From: Bemisia tabaci
Lineage: Eukaryota > Arthropoda > Insecta > Hemiptera > Aleyrodidae
Assembly (NCBI RefSeq): GCF_918797505.1
Contig: NC_092799.1
Span: 1,240,001 to 1,304,000, forward strand
Direction of reading: 5' to 3'
Length of the DNA stretch: 64,000 nt
Part shown: piece by piece, positions 46,377 through 56,900 of the stretch
How the letters are laid out: each line of letters starts with the position of its first letter
How positions within the stretch are numbered: the first letter of the stretch is position 1
The notes under the pieces: model-generated
Database searches by the model: none
Seen by the model: only the letters and a program-made list of their open reading frames with translations
What the model was told of the DNA's origin: nothing
Program-made: the position numbers and the translations under genes

Positions 46377-49300
46377 CAACGACATTGTGTGCAAAAGACC
46401 TATTCTGCGTTTTGTTTAAAAAGTTACTGGCTTAAAAAGTGTAGTCATTTACGAGATACAAGGTTATCGAAGCTAGCAAAAAAGATTTTACCGAGACTGT
46501 GTATGATGCGAGCACGAAAGAGGCGAGTCGAAGGAAGCTGTCAGATATCATGGCAATAATTGCGTTTCCTTGAGATGAGATCGCACCGAGTTTAGAACTA
46601 GAACTGGAAAATCACTTTACAATTAGAACTTTATACATTTTGATAGAAAAAGCACTATTATTATCCAAACCACACACTACGGCAAAAAGGAACTACGATT
46701 CTGATACACATCGCTACAATCGAGGATCTTTAACAAGAGTGTGTACCAAACCTGTCGGCAAAGTCCCATCAGAATGAGTCTCGATTAACATACCTTCGCG
46801 CTTTTTAGTTGATGATTGTTGGCCAGCGCAAAGATGCGTGGGTAAGGGTCGCAGCGGTAAATTACTACTTGGAGTGAAAAATGGCAAAAAAATTTCCGCT
46901 GAAAGTTCCATGATGCTCTTAATTCAATGGGATTTTTTTTTTTATTTCCGTTCCAGGATCGCAGGCGTCAGTTACACGATTTCAAGAACAAAAATGTGAT
47001 GCAGAGGATTTTGGGAAGAACTGAGTTCATGCTGAACATTTTCACTCCATTCACTGAAGGATTAATTGGAATGTTGTGAAATAGTGCTAAAAAGTAGTAC
47101 TTCTCCTTTTTCAACCCCATGTGAAATGCACACACTTTATCGCACAAGTGAGTGCCAACCTTGATTGATTGAATCGAAACATCAGTCATTACAACTTGCT
47201 TTCGATGACGTGGTGGCGCTACAATTTGGCGCTCGTTTAGCGATAAAGCGCATACCTCGAAAAATACATGATGTCACCAAATTAGTTTAAAACTAATTAT
47301 TTTTTTGCATAGGCAGATCCAGATGGGCCTCCTCCAAAAATTTTTGAAGCATCTAATATGCAGTTTGAGTCAATTTTATCATGAATAATTCTCGAATGTA
47401 AGCGTCTTTCTTTCTTTTTTCCTCCGTTTCTTCCTCCTTTTTTCTTCCTCCTTTTTTCGGGCGAACGGGGGAAAGCGCACGTCTCCTGCGCCCCCCTTAA
47501 TTCGTCTGGAACGGTTTCACCGATTTTTTAAAATTATGTATTTTAGGGAATTTAATACTTCAAAAAATATATTGGATGTTGTTTAATGTTCGTTTTGCTG
47601 TAGAAAAATAAAACGTGAGAGGAAATTAGGCAACGAAAAATTCAGGAAGGCTACTTTCGGTCAAATTTGCGTTAATTTTAGGGAGTACTTATTTTTCAAA
47701 TTTTAATGTTTCAGGGAATGCAGTGTCAGCAGGAATTACAGTGGCGTGAAAGAAATTTCCTAAAAGTTTCAAGATAATCGGTACATGCAGTTAAGGAGTT
47801 CTCTTGAAGAACCACGTATAGCTACCCTACTGATCTACACTACTGCTAAGATGATGCATCTTCGAGTGAATTTTGTATTAAACCAAACCTACATGCATAC
47901 ATCATTATTTTACATAAACTATAGAAAAGTTATAGAGAACGTTATTGAGAAAATCGCAGCCCTGACTTTCAATTTGTTCTCCTCGGACGATGCATTATTA
48001 TGCACAATCTTAGTGGCATTGTAAAGGGCAGGTATATATAGTTCTTCAACCGAACTACTTACTTGCTCTCTCGTAAAAATAATACATTTGAAATAACATT
48101 TGGCACCAGCTGATGGCATTCGGTCTTTTTCTTCGTGGAACATTGCTCCGTTATTAATGCGAATATGGCGTAACGCGGCAGTGCTGCCAACGGCTACCTG
48201 AATGTCCTTTCATACAATTAGTGACAGCGAAAGCAGTAACAGCCACATAGAGATGCCCGCAAAAAATTCGGCAGTCCTGAAAAGCACTTCGTTGCGTTCT
48301 GTGACACGGCAGTGGAACAATTCTTTTCATCAAAAGCTAAAGTGCAAGTTTCCAAAAATTCGTGCGTAAGATGATAAAAAATATTACATCACAGTGGTGC
48401 CATCAGAGACTAAAACCGAATGACGTGTTTGTTTGTTTTTTAAACTTGTTTTCAGGTTTCTTTTCCCTCCTCATTCTTTCAAAAATTTCCGCGCTTTGAT
48501 TTTAGAAAACTTAAATCTGTTTTAAAAGTTCTCTCATTGTCTAGTCAGAGTCGATTTCATGCGAATTTGACCGAAAATTGCTAATCTGTACCTTATTTCC
48601 TTGCCCAACTGCCTCGTTTTTAACAGAAAAACTAACAATAACAACATGCTGCCTTAAAATTGAATGTATTTAAATCACCCTATGGACTGCATGCATTCCT
48701 GTCAAAACACTTAAGTATGAGGATAAATTAGGGGACGAGCAGTGTAGTTATACGGATTCTTGACAAGACCAGCATATACATCTCGTCCCTTGAATTAAAT
48801 GCTTATAGCAAAAAGAGAAAGGCATGTCCACCAAGCAAAAATATTTCGGTTGCATGAGTATTTGTGGCTGTGAAACAATTTTAACAGATACCTAATGCAG
48901 AGTTGCAGAACTTTCTTCAGTATCTGGCATGGTAATGAGCGACCCTAAGCGCAATTTTTTTAACTGCCATTTTTATTCTGGTTCGGAATAAAAGGCACAC
49001 TATCCGTAAGGTAGACAGTCCTTCATACTTTTTTAAAAATCAAAATGGCAAGATGATTTTTGGAGGAAAACCTGTGATAGTCAAAAGAAAATTGAGGTAG
49101 AAAAAAAAAGTGCGTCACTCCATCAGAATTTTTTTTTAAAAAACTTTCCTCTGGTTTCTCTCAGGGGTGTGCGTGCGTATGGTGATATACTGATTTTAAT
49201 GACGCAGCAGTAAAACATTTTTTTTCTCCTTGCGTCCTCAAACGAGCATCTCTAAAAAAAACCACACACAAGGAGAAATAACGCAAGCATCGCGAGGGGG

Positions 49301-49720
49301 AAAACCCCGAGACGCTCTACTATACCTAAAACGTAAGTATAAGAGTAGTCAAGGGAGTCAAAGTGCACATTTTTTCTTTGTTATCAGAGCACTTTAAGGA
49401 GGAAGAGATTGAAGTAATCGACTTGTGAAAATCTCCAAAATGTGAAAACCTACATATTATTATTTACCATGGGCGTAACCGAAGGTACAAAAATAGGCGG
49501 GTATTTACAATTCCAGAGTAAGCTATGAGACGCTGAGAACTATCCGGTTAAAAATAAATTACTTTTATTGAAATTTCGACGGACAATCGGGAAAAGTTAC
49601 GCAGGAAAACCTTTCTAGCTTACGCAAATATATAGGTAGTCTCACAACTCATAAAAATGAAATTGTAATCGTGAAACTAATCTGAGAGTATCCTTAAACT
49701 CATGAAATACCAGACACGTT
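46377..49720. other. Region between genes 3 and 4, no firm gene
   Basis: Mostly unrecognised AT-rich DNA. 46490-46750 shares words with 24090-24320. A CT-rich tract lies at 47405-47462. The candidate first exon of gene 3 is at 48063-48143. Confidence 0.5.
48063..48143 (-). CDS. Candidate first coding exon of gene 3
   Basis: 27 codons starting MFHEEKDRMPSAGAK and ending FTREQ, then a perfect consensus donor GTAAGT in phase 0, as gene 3 exon 1 requires. The intron would be 3.4 kb. No equivalent was seen for genes 1 and 2, so this is tentative. Confidence 0.3.
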
Positions 49721-49723
49721 GCG

Positions 49724-49879
49724 CAGTGGCGTGGCGTGCTTTGCTATCGATTGATTTGTCATTTAAACCTATAGAGTAGGATCGATAAACAGGTAATCGA
49801 TAATCGATTAATAATCGATTTTTTACCATAGCTTTAAATTGAGAAATATTAAAAATCGATCATTCACGCCTCGCCACTG
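49724..49879. mobile_element. R12 MITE copy 3
   Basis: CAGTGGCGTGGCGTGCTTTG to CACGCCTCGCCACTG; TIRs of about 14 bp and several ATCGAT words inside. Confidence 0.85.
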
Positions 49880-50925
49880 ATGTTGCGCCTTTTTTCACGC
49901 CTCATCGAGCAATGCACCGCGAATGTGTTTGCAGATAATCACAGCCAGCATTTTCATAATCAGACCCTTGCAACTTGATGAAGCTTAAAGTAATACCTGG
50001 GGGTGAAAAGTTAACATTTGTCAACGAAATTCAAAAGGAAAGAATACAAATAATTTGATATCACCTTTTTATTATTCTTACTCATTATACGCATATTTAA
50101 TATTTACAAAAAATATAGCACATTCCAGGTATTACAATGCAGCAAGGTATGTAAAAACTCTATTATAGATTAAATAAAATAGACCTAGAACTATAATCGA
50201 TTTAAAAAAAAGAACAAACGTGTGACCTCTGCGAGGAGAGGGAACGTTGTTATAGAGGCTTTATTTTCAGCAAAGAACAATTCTTATCGACAGGAAGTTG
50301 GAATTTTTTAGCCAACGTGCGTTAAAAATGAGCTTGGTAGCAGAAAATTCAGGAGGCTGCGCTGCACTGTGGATGGGTCGACCTAGACCCGGAACGCGTC
50401 TGCAGTTGCCTTCCTGAATGGTCATTACTATTGTTGAATAAAACAGCGTATCTCTTTGAAGGAAATGTGTGCTCATATGAGCTTTTTCCCTCTGTATTGG
50501 GATATTCAGCTTCATGCGCTCGTTGGCTAATAAAATTCCAACTTACTGTCATACGACCCGTGCGTCTACCGCAATCAATTTGTGAATTCTTCTCGAGTTG
50601 AGACAACGGGGTTTGAAGGGAATTTTCTCCGTTGAAAAGTAGTACCGAATACCTTCTCTTGACACTTTCTGTGTATTTCACCGGAGTAACCAATAATATT
50701 TGTAAGAAATTCAGATTGGTCCATCGGTTAGTTTCCTCATAAAAAATTAAAACATAACACATATTTTCAAAAAATGCAATTAAAATACATGTAGCTTTTT
50801 TCTCATAACAAGGAAAAAACTTATATCCTCAGTTTTCAGTCCATTAAGGTGGTCGTAGTTTTCGGTCATGAAAGTTGAACTTCGATTTCTGAGAGATGCC
50901 GCGGATAATGGATACACCGATGGCC
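49880..50925. other. Intergenic region, nothing recognised
   Basis: I see no exon with PP2C motifs and no repeat of the families described here. An open stretch at 50349-50762 on the minus strand shows no domain and is not called. Confidence 0.5.
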
Positions 50926-50929
50926 AAAG

Positions 50930-51176
50930 CTGCCGTGCTAGGAAAAAACGCTGTATCAGCCTTTAGGCGCTGCTAAATTTCCTTTGATAAATCACGAATT
51001 TCCGGGAATATTTATAAACATGTTTCTTTCGATTTTTCAGGGAATTTTGTTTGTAATTTGATCTAAATAGTCTTAAAATTTCAATGAAAAATATTGATAA
51101 CTTTTCTCAAAAATAAACATTTTATCAGAGGCAATTCGGCAACTCTCGAATACGGCGTTTTTCCTTAGCACGGCAG
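50930..51176. mobile_element. R1 MITE copy 12
   Basis: CTGCCGTGCTAGGAAAAAAC to TTCCTTAGCACGGCAG, flanked by AAAG on both sides. It joins directly to an R2 fragment at 51185-51310. Confidence 0.9.
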
Positions 51177-51552
51177 AAAGTGCAAAGCCACGCATCTCTG
51201 TTTGCAACGCTTCGGACTTCTCACCATACTTTAGTTCTTCCTTTGAAAACTAGTCAACATTAATTCTTGAAAGCCTCCCTGGTTTTTTTCTGTCAGCAGA
51301 ATATTCTGAGCAAAGAAGATTTGATGTTACAGCAGGAGTTTATCTGATACTTCGATTTAAGTTAATCATGGTAAATTCATGAATAAATAATATTGTTTTA
51401 ACAGTGGCCATAATAACATTAACAATAGCTAGACTAAATTCATTGATGGAAATATATATAAAAAAGCTTATAGCTTTATCTACCCTCAGCCAAATTAGAA
51501 TTATATTCATCGCTCTTTCAGCAAATGTATATTCATTAGCTTTTTTTCATAT

Positions 51553-52101
51553 ACAGTAGATATCGGTTAATACGACATTCAAGGGGTCACGGGATTTCGT
51601 CGTGTTATCCGATACGTCTTTTAACCGAACTTAGGAAAAAAATGGCTTACCTTAGGAGAAAGCAGGAAACGCCAGGGAATGTTCAAACGGCTGTACTCCG
51701 TACGATTTTTGTAATTCACTGCACTGTATATTGTAGACGTCCACTTTGTAAATATAGTATTGTGCAAATATTAAAAAATTTAAAAATATTTAATTTTAAA
51801 ACTAATGTAGTTAAAACTTGAAAAAACTTCAGGTGTGCTTAAAAAAGTCAGTAATCTTGGACTGGCATGAAAATTTTTCACAAAATGCTGCTTCCAATTT
51901 GTGTTTAATGGAGCTTAAAACTCCTGCCTCCTCCTCCGTTACGTTGCAGTCGTGAACGCACAAAAACTCGTCAAAATCAATCATCACAAAATCATCGTCT
52001 TCGTCATCACCATCTTCGCCAAATTTGGCGCAAAATCCTGCGTGATGGAAGCAGTTTACTATAGTTTTGGTTGTAACTCTGCGCCAAGCCTCAGCTACCA
52101 T
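51553..52101 (-). mobile_element. pogo/Tigger-like DNA transposon, 3' remnant
   Basis: The right-hand coding part (51829-52101) is the end of a DDE transposase. The non-coding part runs to a terminal CAGTAGATATCGGTTAATAC, the CAG...CGGTTAAT type of end seen in Tigger/pogo elements. The 5' part and opposite TIR are not recognisable. Confidence 0.7.
51829..52101 (-). pseudogene. Tigger/pogo transposase, C-terminal fragment
   Basis: Encodes about 90 residues starting VAEAWRRVTTKTIVNCFHHA and GF, the well-known AW..V...TI.NCF..AGF motif near the C-terminus of pogo/Tigger and jerky-type transposases. An acidic patch (EDGDDEDDD) follows, then a Cys-containing end. The DDE catalytic core and DNA-binding domains are absent, so it cannot transpose. 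It is unrelated to the phosphatase genes. Confidence 0.75.
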
Positions 52102-53435
52102 TAAAATTGCAATTGTAATTCAATTTCATAAATCAAAGAAGATTGAGCAATTTGGCTCGTTTCTTTTTGAAAAAAACATAGCAGGAGCGAAAATTTTAAG
52201 CCACTATAATGGTGATACGTACTTTAGCGCTTTGGCCATCAATACGATTCATATATTTCTAACCAAAGCTGGTCGCCTAAATCGAACCTCAGTTCTTATC
52301 ACCAAAAATCGGTTACCTGGACCCGATGATTGGCTGCCTGGACCAAAAACTCTGGTCCAGAATAACCGAATATCGGCTCTTGCGGCAAAACGGTCTCCTC
52401 TGTGTATCAATCGATACATCAGTCGAACGCACTTTAGGATCGTCGCGGCAATTTACAAGCCACGAGTGAAGAAATGGAAAAACTTACAATTATGAAATAT
52501 AAGGAACAAGTGTAGCGTAATGATTGTATTTCGCCGGTATTGTGAATACACAATATTTTCTCACCGTAATATATGGTCGTAAGAATAGGCACAGTGTGAA
52601 GAGCGTGTAATGAAATTAGAGACTTTGGCTAAGTTTGAATCGGATAGGCAACTAAACTAACTCTATAAAAATGCGTACAGTATCATAAAGAAATGAAGGC
52701 GCTCCAACTCGTGATCGTGCCTTTGAAGGATATTTTCCATTAAACCTTCATTATGCTTATGCGTATTGATGCAATTTCTCGAAACAACATTTGAGCCGCT
52801 TGCAAATTGCCTGATGCGACAGATCCATTTACCCAATCGTAAATTTTACCTTGAGGCAATCTTGGAATTTCATTGATGCCATTTTTTCCAAAAGGTTGTC
52901 TCAATCTTGAGATGTTGAAAGACGGGGAAATAAATTTTAGAAATTTGCCTGAAATTTGGCCTGAAGAGATGACAAGCATCAGCGCACTCTGGTGGCTTGA
53001 AGATTTGAATATCGACACGAGGTTTTTCTTTCAATCTTATTCTTAAAAGCTTAAGCCACAAGATTAAACAAGAAATATTATTGTAATTTTATAAGCTCAA
53101 ACTTGATGGAATATTATTCTCCAAAGCTTGTGTCTCAAATCGCTCCCCAAGATTGAAGAAAGCTTAATACGACCAGCTCTCGGATTGATGTTATTCTCAA
53201 GGTTAATAGAATGTTCGGTTCATCTTAAAAAATTAAGCTTCTCTTCGAAGATTATTTCAATGTTGCGATAATCTTATTTCTTTAATCTGGATTTTTTAGG
53301 AAAAATTGAACATTGGCACAAGTTTTTTCTTTCAGTCTAAAAAGATTGTATCAAGAATAATACAATATTCTATAAATAAACTATTGAACTTATTTCCCCA
53401 ACTATTTGTAAGCTTCTGAAAGCTTAATAAAATAT
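52100..53435. other. Intergenic region downstream of gene 4
   Basis: AT-rich with no gene seen. 53100-53430 has many CTTAATnnA and AAGCTT-type words without a clear period. Confidence 0.5.
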
Positions 53436-53439
53436 TACT

Positions 53440-53904
53440 TCAAGGTTTTTCGACTGGGTAACCGAACACCTCGGTATATTTTCGTCTAACAACCGATGGT
53501 ATCATAGTCGTCCAACTATTCCTAGGATTCGGAGGCCATTTGTCGTTTTCGAAATAAATCACCATGACCGTGATATTATCTCTAGCTCCGAGCAGGTAAG
53601 CATAACGTACCAAACTTTTTGCCCCCAAATCATCTTCATGGAGTCGTTGATGAATGAAAGCGACAACCTGGTCGTTGGTCAAGTGATGATAGAGACCGTC
53701 GGTAGCTAAAACTATAAACTTGGGCTTATACTTGGAGAGATCGAAAATAAAAACTTCAGGGTCCGGGATCAGTTGATGTTTGAGTTTCTCGGCCTGGTCG
53801 CCAAGAGATCGTGATATCGCAAAACAATCATTCAATCGAGTGATGCCTCCATCGTCACACGAGATCCTCCCACCTGCTTTCTCGAGTCTTTCGGCTTCGT
53901 CTTT
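53440..53904 (-). CDS. Gene 4 exon 6: C-terminal PP2C exon
   Basis: 465 nt including the stop; acceptor TTGAACAG|AAA, phase 0. Reads KDEAERLEKAGGRIS, FAISRSLGDQAEKLKHQL, PDPEVFIFDLSKYKPKFIVL, ATDGLYHHLTNDQVVAFI, LGAKSLVRYAYLLGARDNIT, VMVIYFENDKWPPNPR, ending YPVEKP. Very close to PPM1L in this part. Confidence 0.95.
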   Translation of the reverse strand, partial: KDEAERLEKAGGRISCDDGGITRLNDCFAISRSLGDQAEKLKHQLIPDPEVFIFDLSKYKPKFIVLATDGLYHHLTNDQVVAFIHQRLHEDDLGAKSLVRYAYLLGARDNITVMVIYFENDKWPPNPRNSWTTMIPSVVRRKYTEVFGYPVEKP

Positions 53905-56900
53905 CTGTTCAATGATAATCAATGCACAATTACTCTTATAAACAAAACACATGCAAGGTAACATACAACACAACATAACATAACATAACATCCATTGCCT
54001 ATCTACTGGCATTCTGCATTATATTGCAATGACAAAGTAAAATTGGACCGCGTTTAGGAGAGAGAGACCAAGCCACATTAACTCTTACCAAAGTCAATCG
54101 GGCGATTATTTTTTTTACATGAAAACGGTTCTGATGATTTGTGTGCAAATCTCGGTGAATTTTCTGCATAGCACGAGGCAAATTCCTTACAAATTCCAAG
54201 GAAAATCCGCACAAACGTTCTCTTGTAAAAAATTGTATTCCTCCGTTAAATTTTGCAAAAACTGATGTGGCTTGGTTCTTTTCTGCTAAACTCGGCCAAA
54301 TTATTGCTGCTGCATTAGAGTGTTAGGTTTGTTGCCTATCTACTGGTTGAAGGGGCGCCTCTCATTGACATTGAAGTTACTTTCAATTTTTCTTTGCATT
54401 GCAAATTGCCTATCTTTCTGATACATGGCGCTCAATCTCATCGGTCGTTTGAAATGGGCATATAGTGACCGAATGATGTAAAAATATAATAGTATCACAG
54501 TAAAAAATAGTGCAATTTCATGTATAAAAAAAATCTCAATTCATGTCATTAAATCGCAATTTTGGTTTGCACCCCTTCCCCACCTCTCACTCGGTTTGTC
54601 AAACTTTAGATGATTTATTTGTTTTTGTTTTTACTTTTTACTTTTTACTTTTTACTTTTTACTTTTTACTTTTTACTTTTTACTTTTTACTTTTTACTTT
54701 TTACTTTTTACTTTTTACTTTTTACTTTTTACTTTTTACTTTTTACTTTTTACTTTTTACTTTTTACTTTTTACTTTTTACTTTTTACTTTTTACTTTTT
54801 ACTTTTTACTTTTTACTTTTTACTTTTTACTTTTTACTTTTTACTTTTTACTTTTTACTTTTTCTCGAAAAGTGATTAACGATGCTGGTATTCTATGCCC
54901 TACATTTTTAAAGTTGTCCTTACGACCAAAGTTTTCTTTCTACATTATTCTCAATTCTTACAGTCGACAACTCTGTTTGCCATTCATTCAACTCATGGAA
55001 CGAGGGTCGTGTCAAAATGAACTCCTTATTCTTTTTCAAGCATGCTGTGGAAGCTGAACATTATTCAATTTTATTCAATTATTTTTTATTTATTTTTTTT
55101 ATTTTTTTTTCAGTTCGATCGAAAATTTTCTCAGTTATTCAAGGTTAAATTTGATGTACAAAGATCATGATTTGGTGACCACCTAAAGAAGTTTCCTGAT
55201 AGCTTTTAATACACTCGCATGTAAATGTATTTTTGGTGTTTATTTTTTTTGGTAACAGAGTTCCTACAAGGGGAGAGTACTGGCACGTCGGTAATTTTGA
55301 GGTTAGATCATAGAGCTTTTAGGTCCCAAAAGAACAGCCACCCTAAAACTCAAGTTATTTAGATCTCAGCTTCCCTGACTACTTAACTCAACATCGGTAA
55401 TCCTGAAGTATACTTCTTGAAAAAGTCTCAGATTCCCCCTCCCCCCTAATGTTTACTCTGTCTTGTGTCTAATATCTAATATTTACTCTTTGTAAGGTTC
55501 CACGACGGACCCAACCTTATATTTGATTGTAAATTTATTTGAGGTCACGTGACAAAAAAAAAAATTATATGACTTCATCCATTTTTGTGGAAGGACGCTT
55601 ATTTATGAGCTTTGTTAGCCAGCTTCGTTTGATATTGGAATCTGAAGATTGGCAGCGGCAGTTTATGTGTTAGAAGGTTGACCGCCTTTTCCGGCCCTGA
55701 AAGCTTCATATTTTGACAGGTCCTTACTCTTTCTCTCTAGGCACTCTATTCGTTGATTATTGATTTGGACATAAAAACAATTGCACCATTTACAAGATAA
55801 TATTTTCAGAATTATCAAGGGGAAAAAAGAAACAAATATTATAGAATACTCTATGGGTGGTGAAATTGCATATACATTGGGATGCACTATCTTAATTTTT
55901 CAAGTGGGAAGTGATTATGATTGTATTATCCTCCTTTGACACTTACCCTATCAGGTTTTTGGTCAAACGACAATGGCACTGGATCTCCATTAGAGTCGCA
56001 CATGACACCCCGAGAGTCACCAACATTCGCCACAATTAACTGGGATCCGTCTATTATTGCGACCAAGGCCGTAGTGCCTGGGAAAAAAATCACTCTTTTA
56101 ATATTTGAGCATGAAGAAATTAGCGTTTTTAACATTAATGTGACCTGCTTCAACGGAAATTGGGACTTAGTCTTAAAAAAAATCAATCGTTAGCGATACT
56201 AGAGCAGTGATCTATAAACATTTTGAGATGGATATTCTCAAAAATTTAAAACCATAGTGAGGCAAGTGATTGCTGAAACAATGATAAGTTACAAAAGTAA
56301 AATAGAACATTATGTAAATAAAGAAACGTTAAACCTCTCAGATAGTGCTACTTGAGTAAAAATATTAGAAAGGTAGAAAACTCTTGAGCTCCCATCAAGA
56401 TTTAGTCTGCAAGTAGAATTCTGTAGTGCATGAATCTTAAAATAACGCTCAAGTGAAACGGTTCGGTACAGAAGCGGATCTAGCAATTTGACAACACCGG
56501 ATTTTTGCCATTTAAACCGATGTCAAATAATCGATTCTTGTAGTAGCACATGACTCCTGCAAGAATCGATACATTTTCATACGCTTGAATGGAATAAAAA
56601 CAATGTTGCCAATTGGTTTGATCCGCTGATGGTTTCGAGGATAATAATGAAAGTGTGATTAGAGTGCGAAAGGAAAAATGAAGAAATAAATAATTTAAAC
56701 TCGTAAACTTTTACACTTAATTTCACAAACAAAGAATCAGAGAATTCCATATTTCCTGTTCTTTCAGATGATTTGTATTATATACATTATTTTGTTACTT
56801 AATACCCTTGTAAATTTAATATAATTATGAATTAAATTCAAGTAGATAGGTACAAGACATATATTTGCAGCTCTTACAAATGGTTACATCAAATATGGTT

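Noticed and set aside
46714..46911. Possible first exon of gene 3 starting MELSAEIF
   Set aside because: Its best donor (GAAG|GTATGT) is in phase 1, but exon 1 of gene 3 needs phase 0; part of it also resembles a repeat at 24090-24320.
50349..50762. 137-codon open frame on the minus strand
   Set aside because: No recognised motif, no conserved copy near other genes, and composition like the surrounding DNA.
54543..54879. Long hydrophobic open frames (FYFLLFT repeats)
   Set aside because: A by-product of the 7-bp simple repeat, which has no stop codons in these frames.
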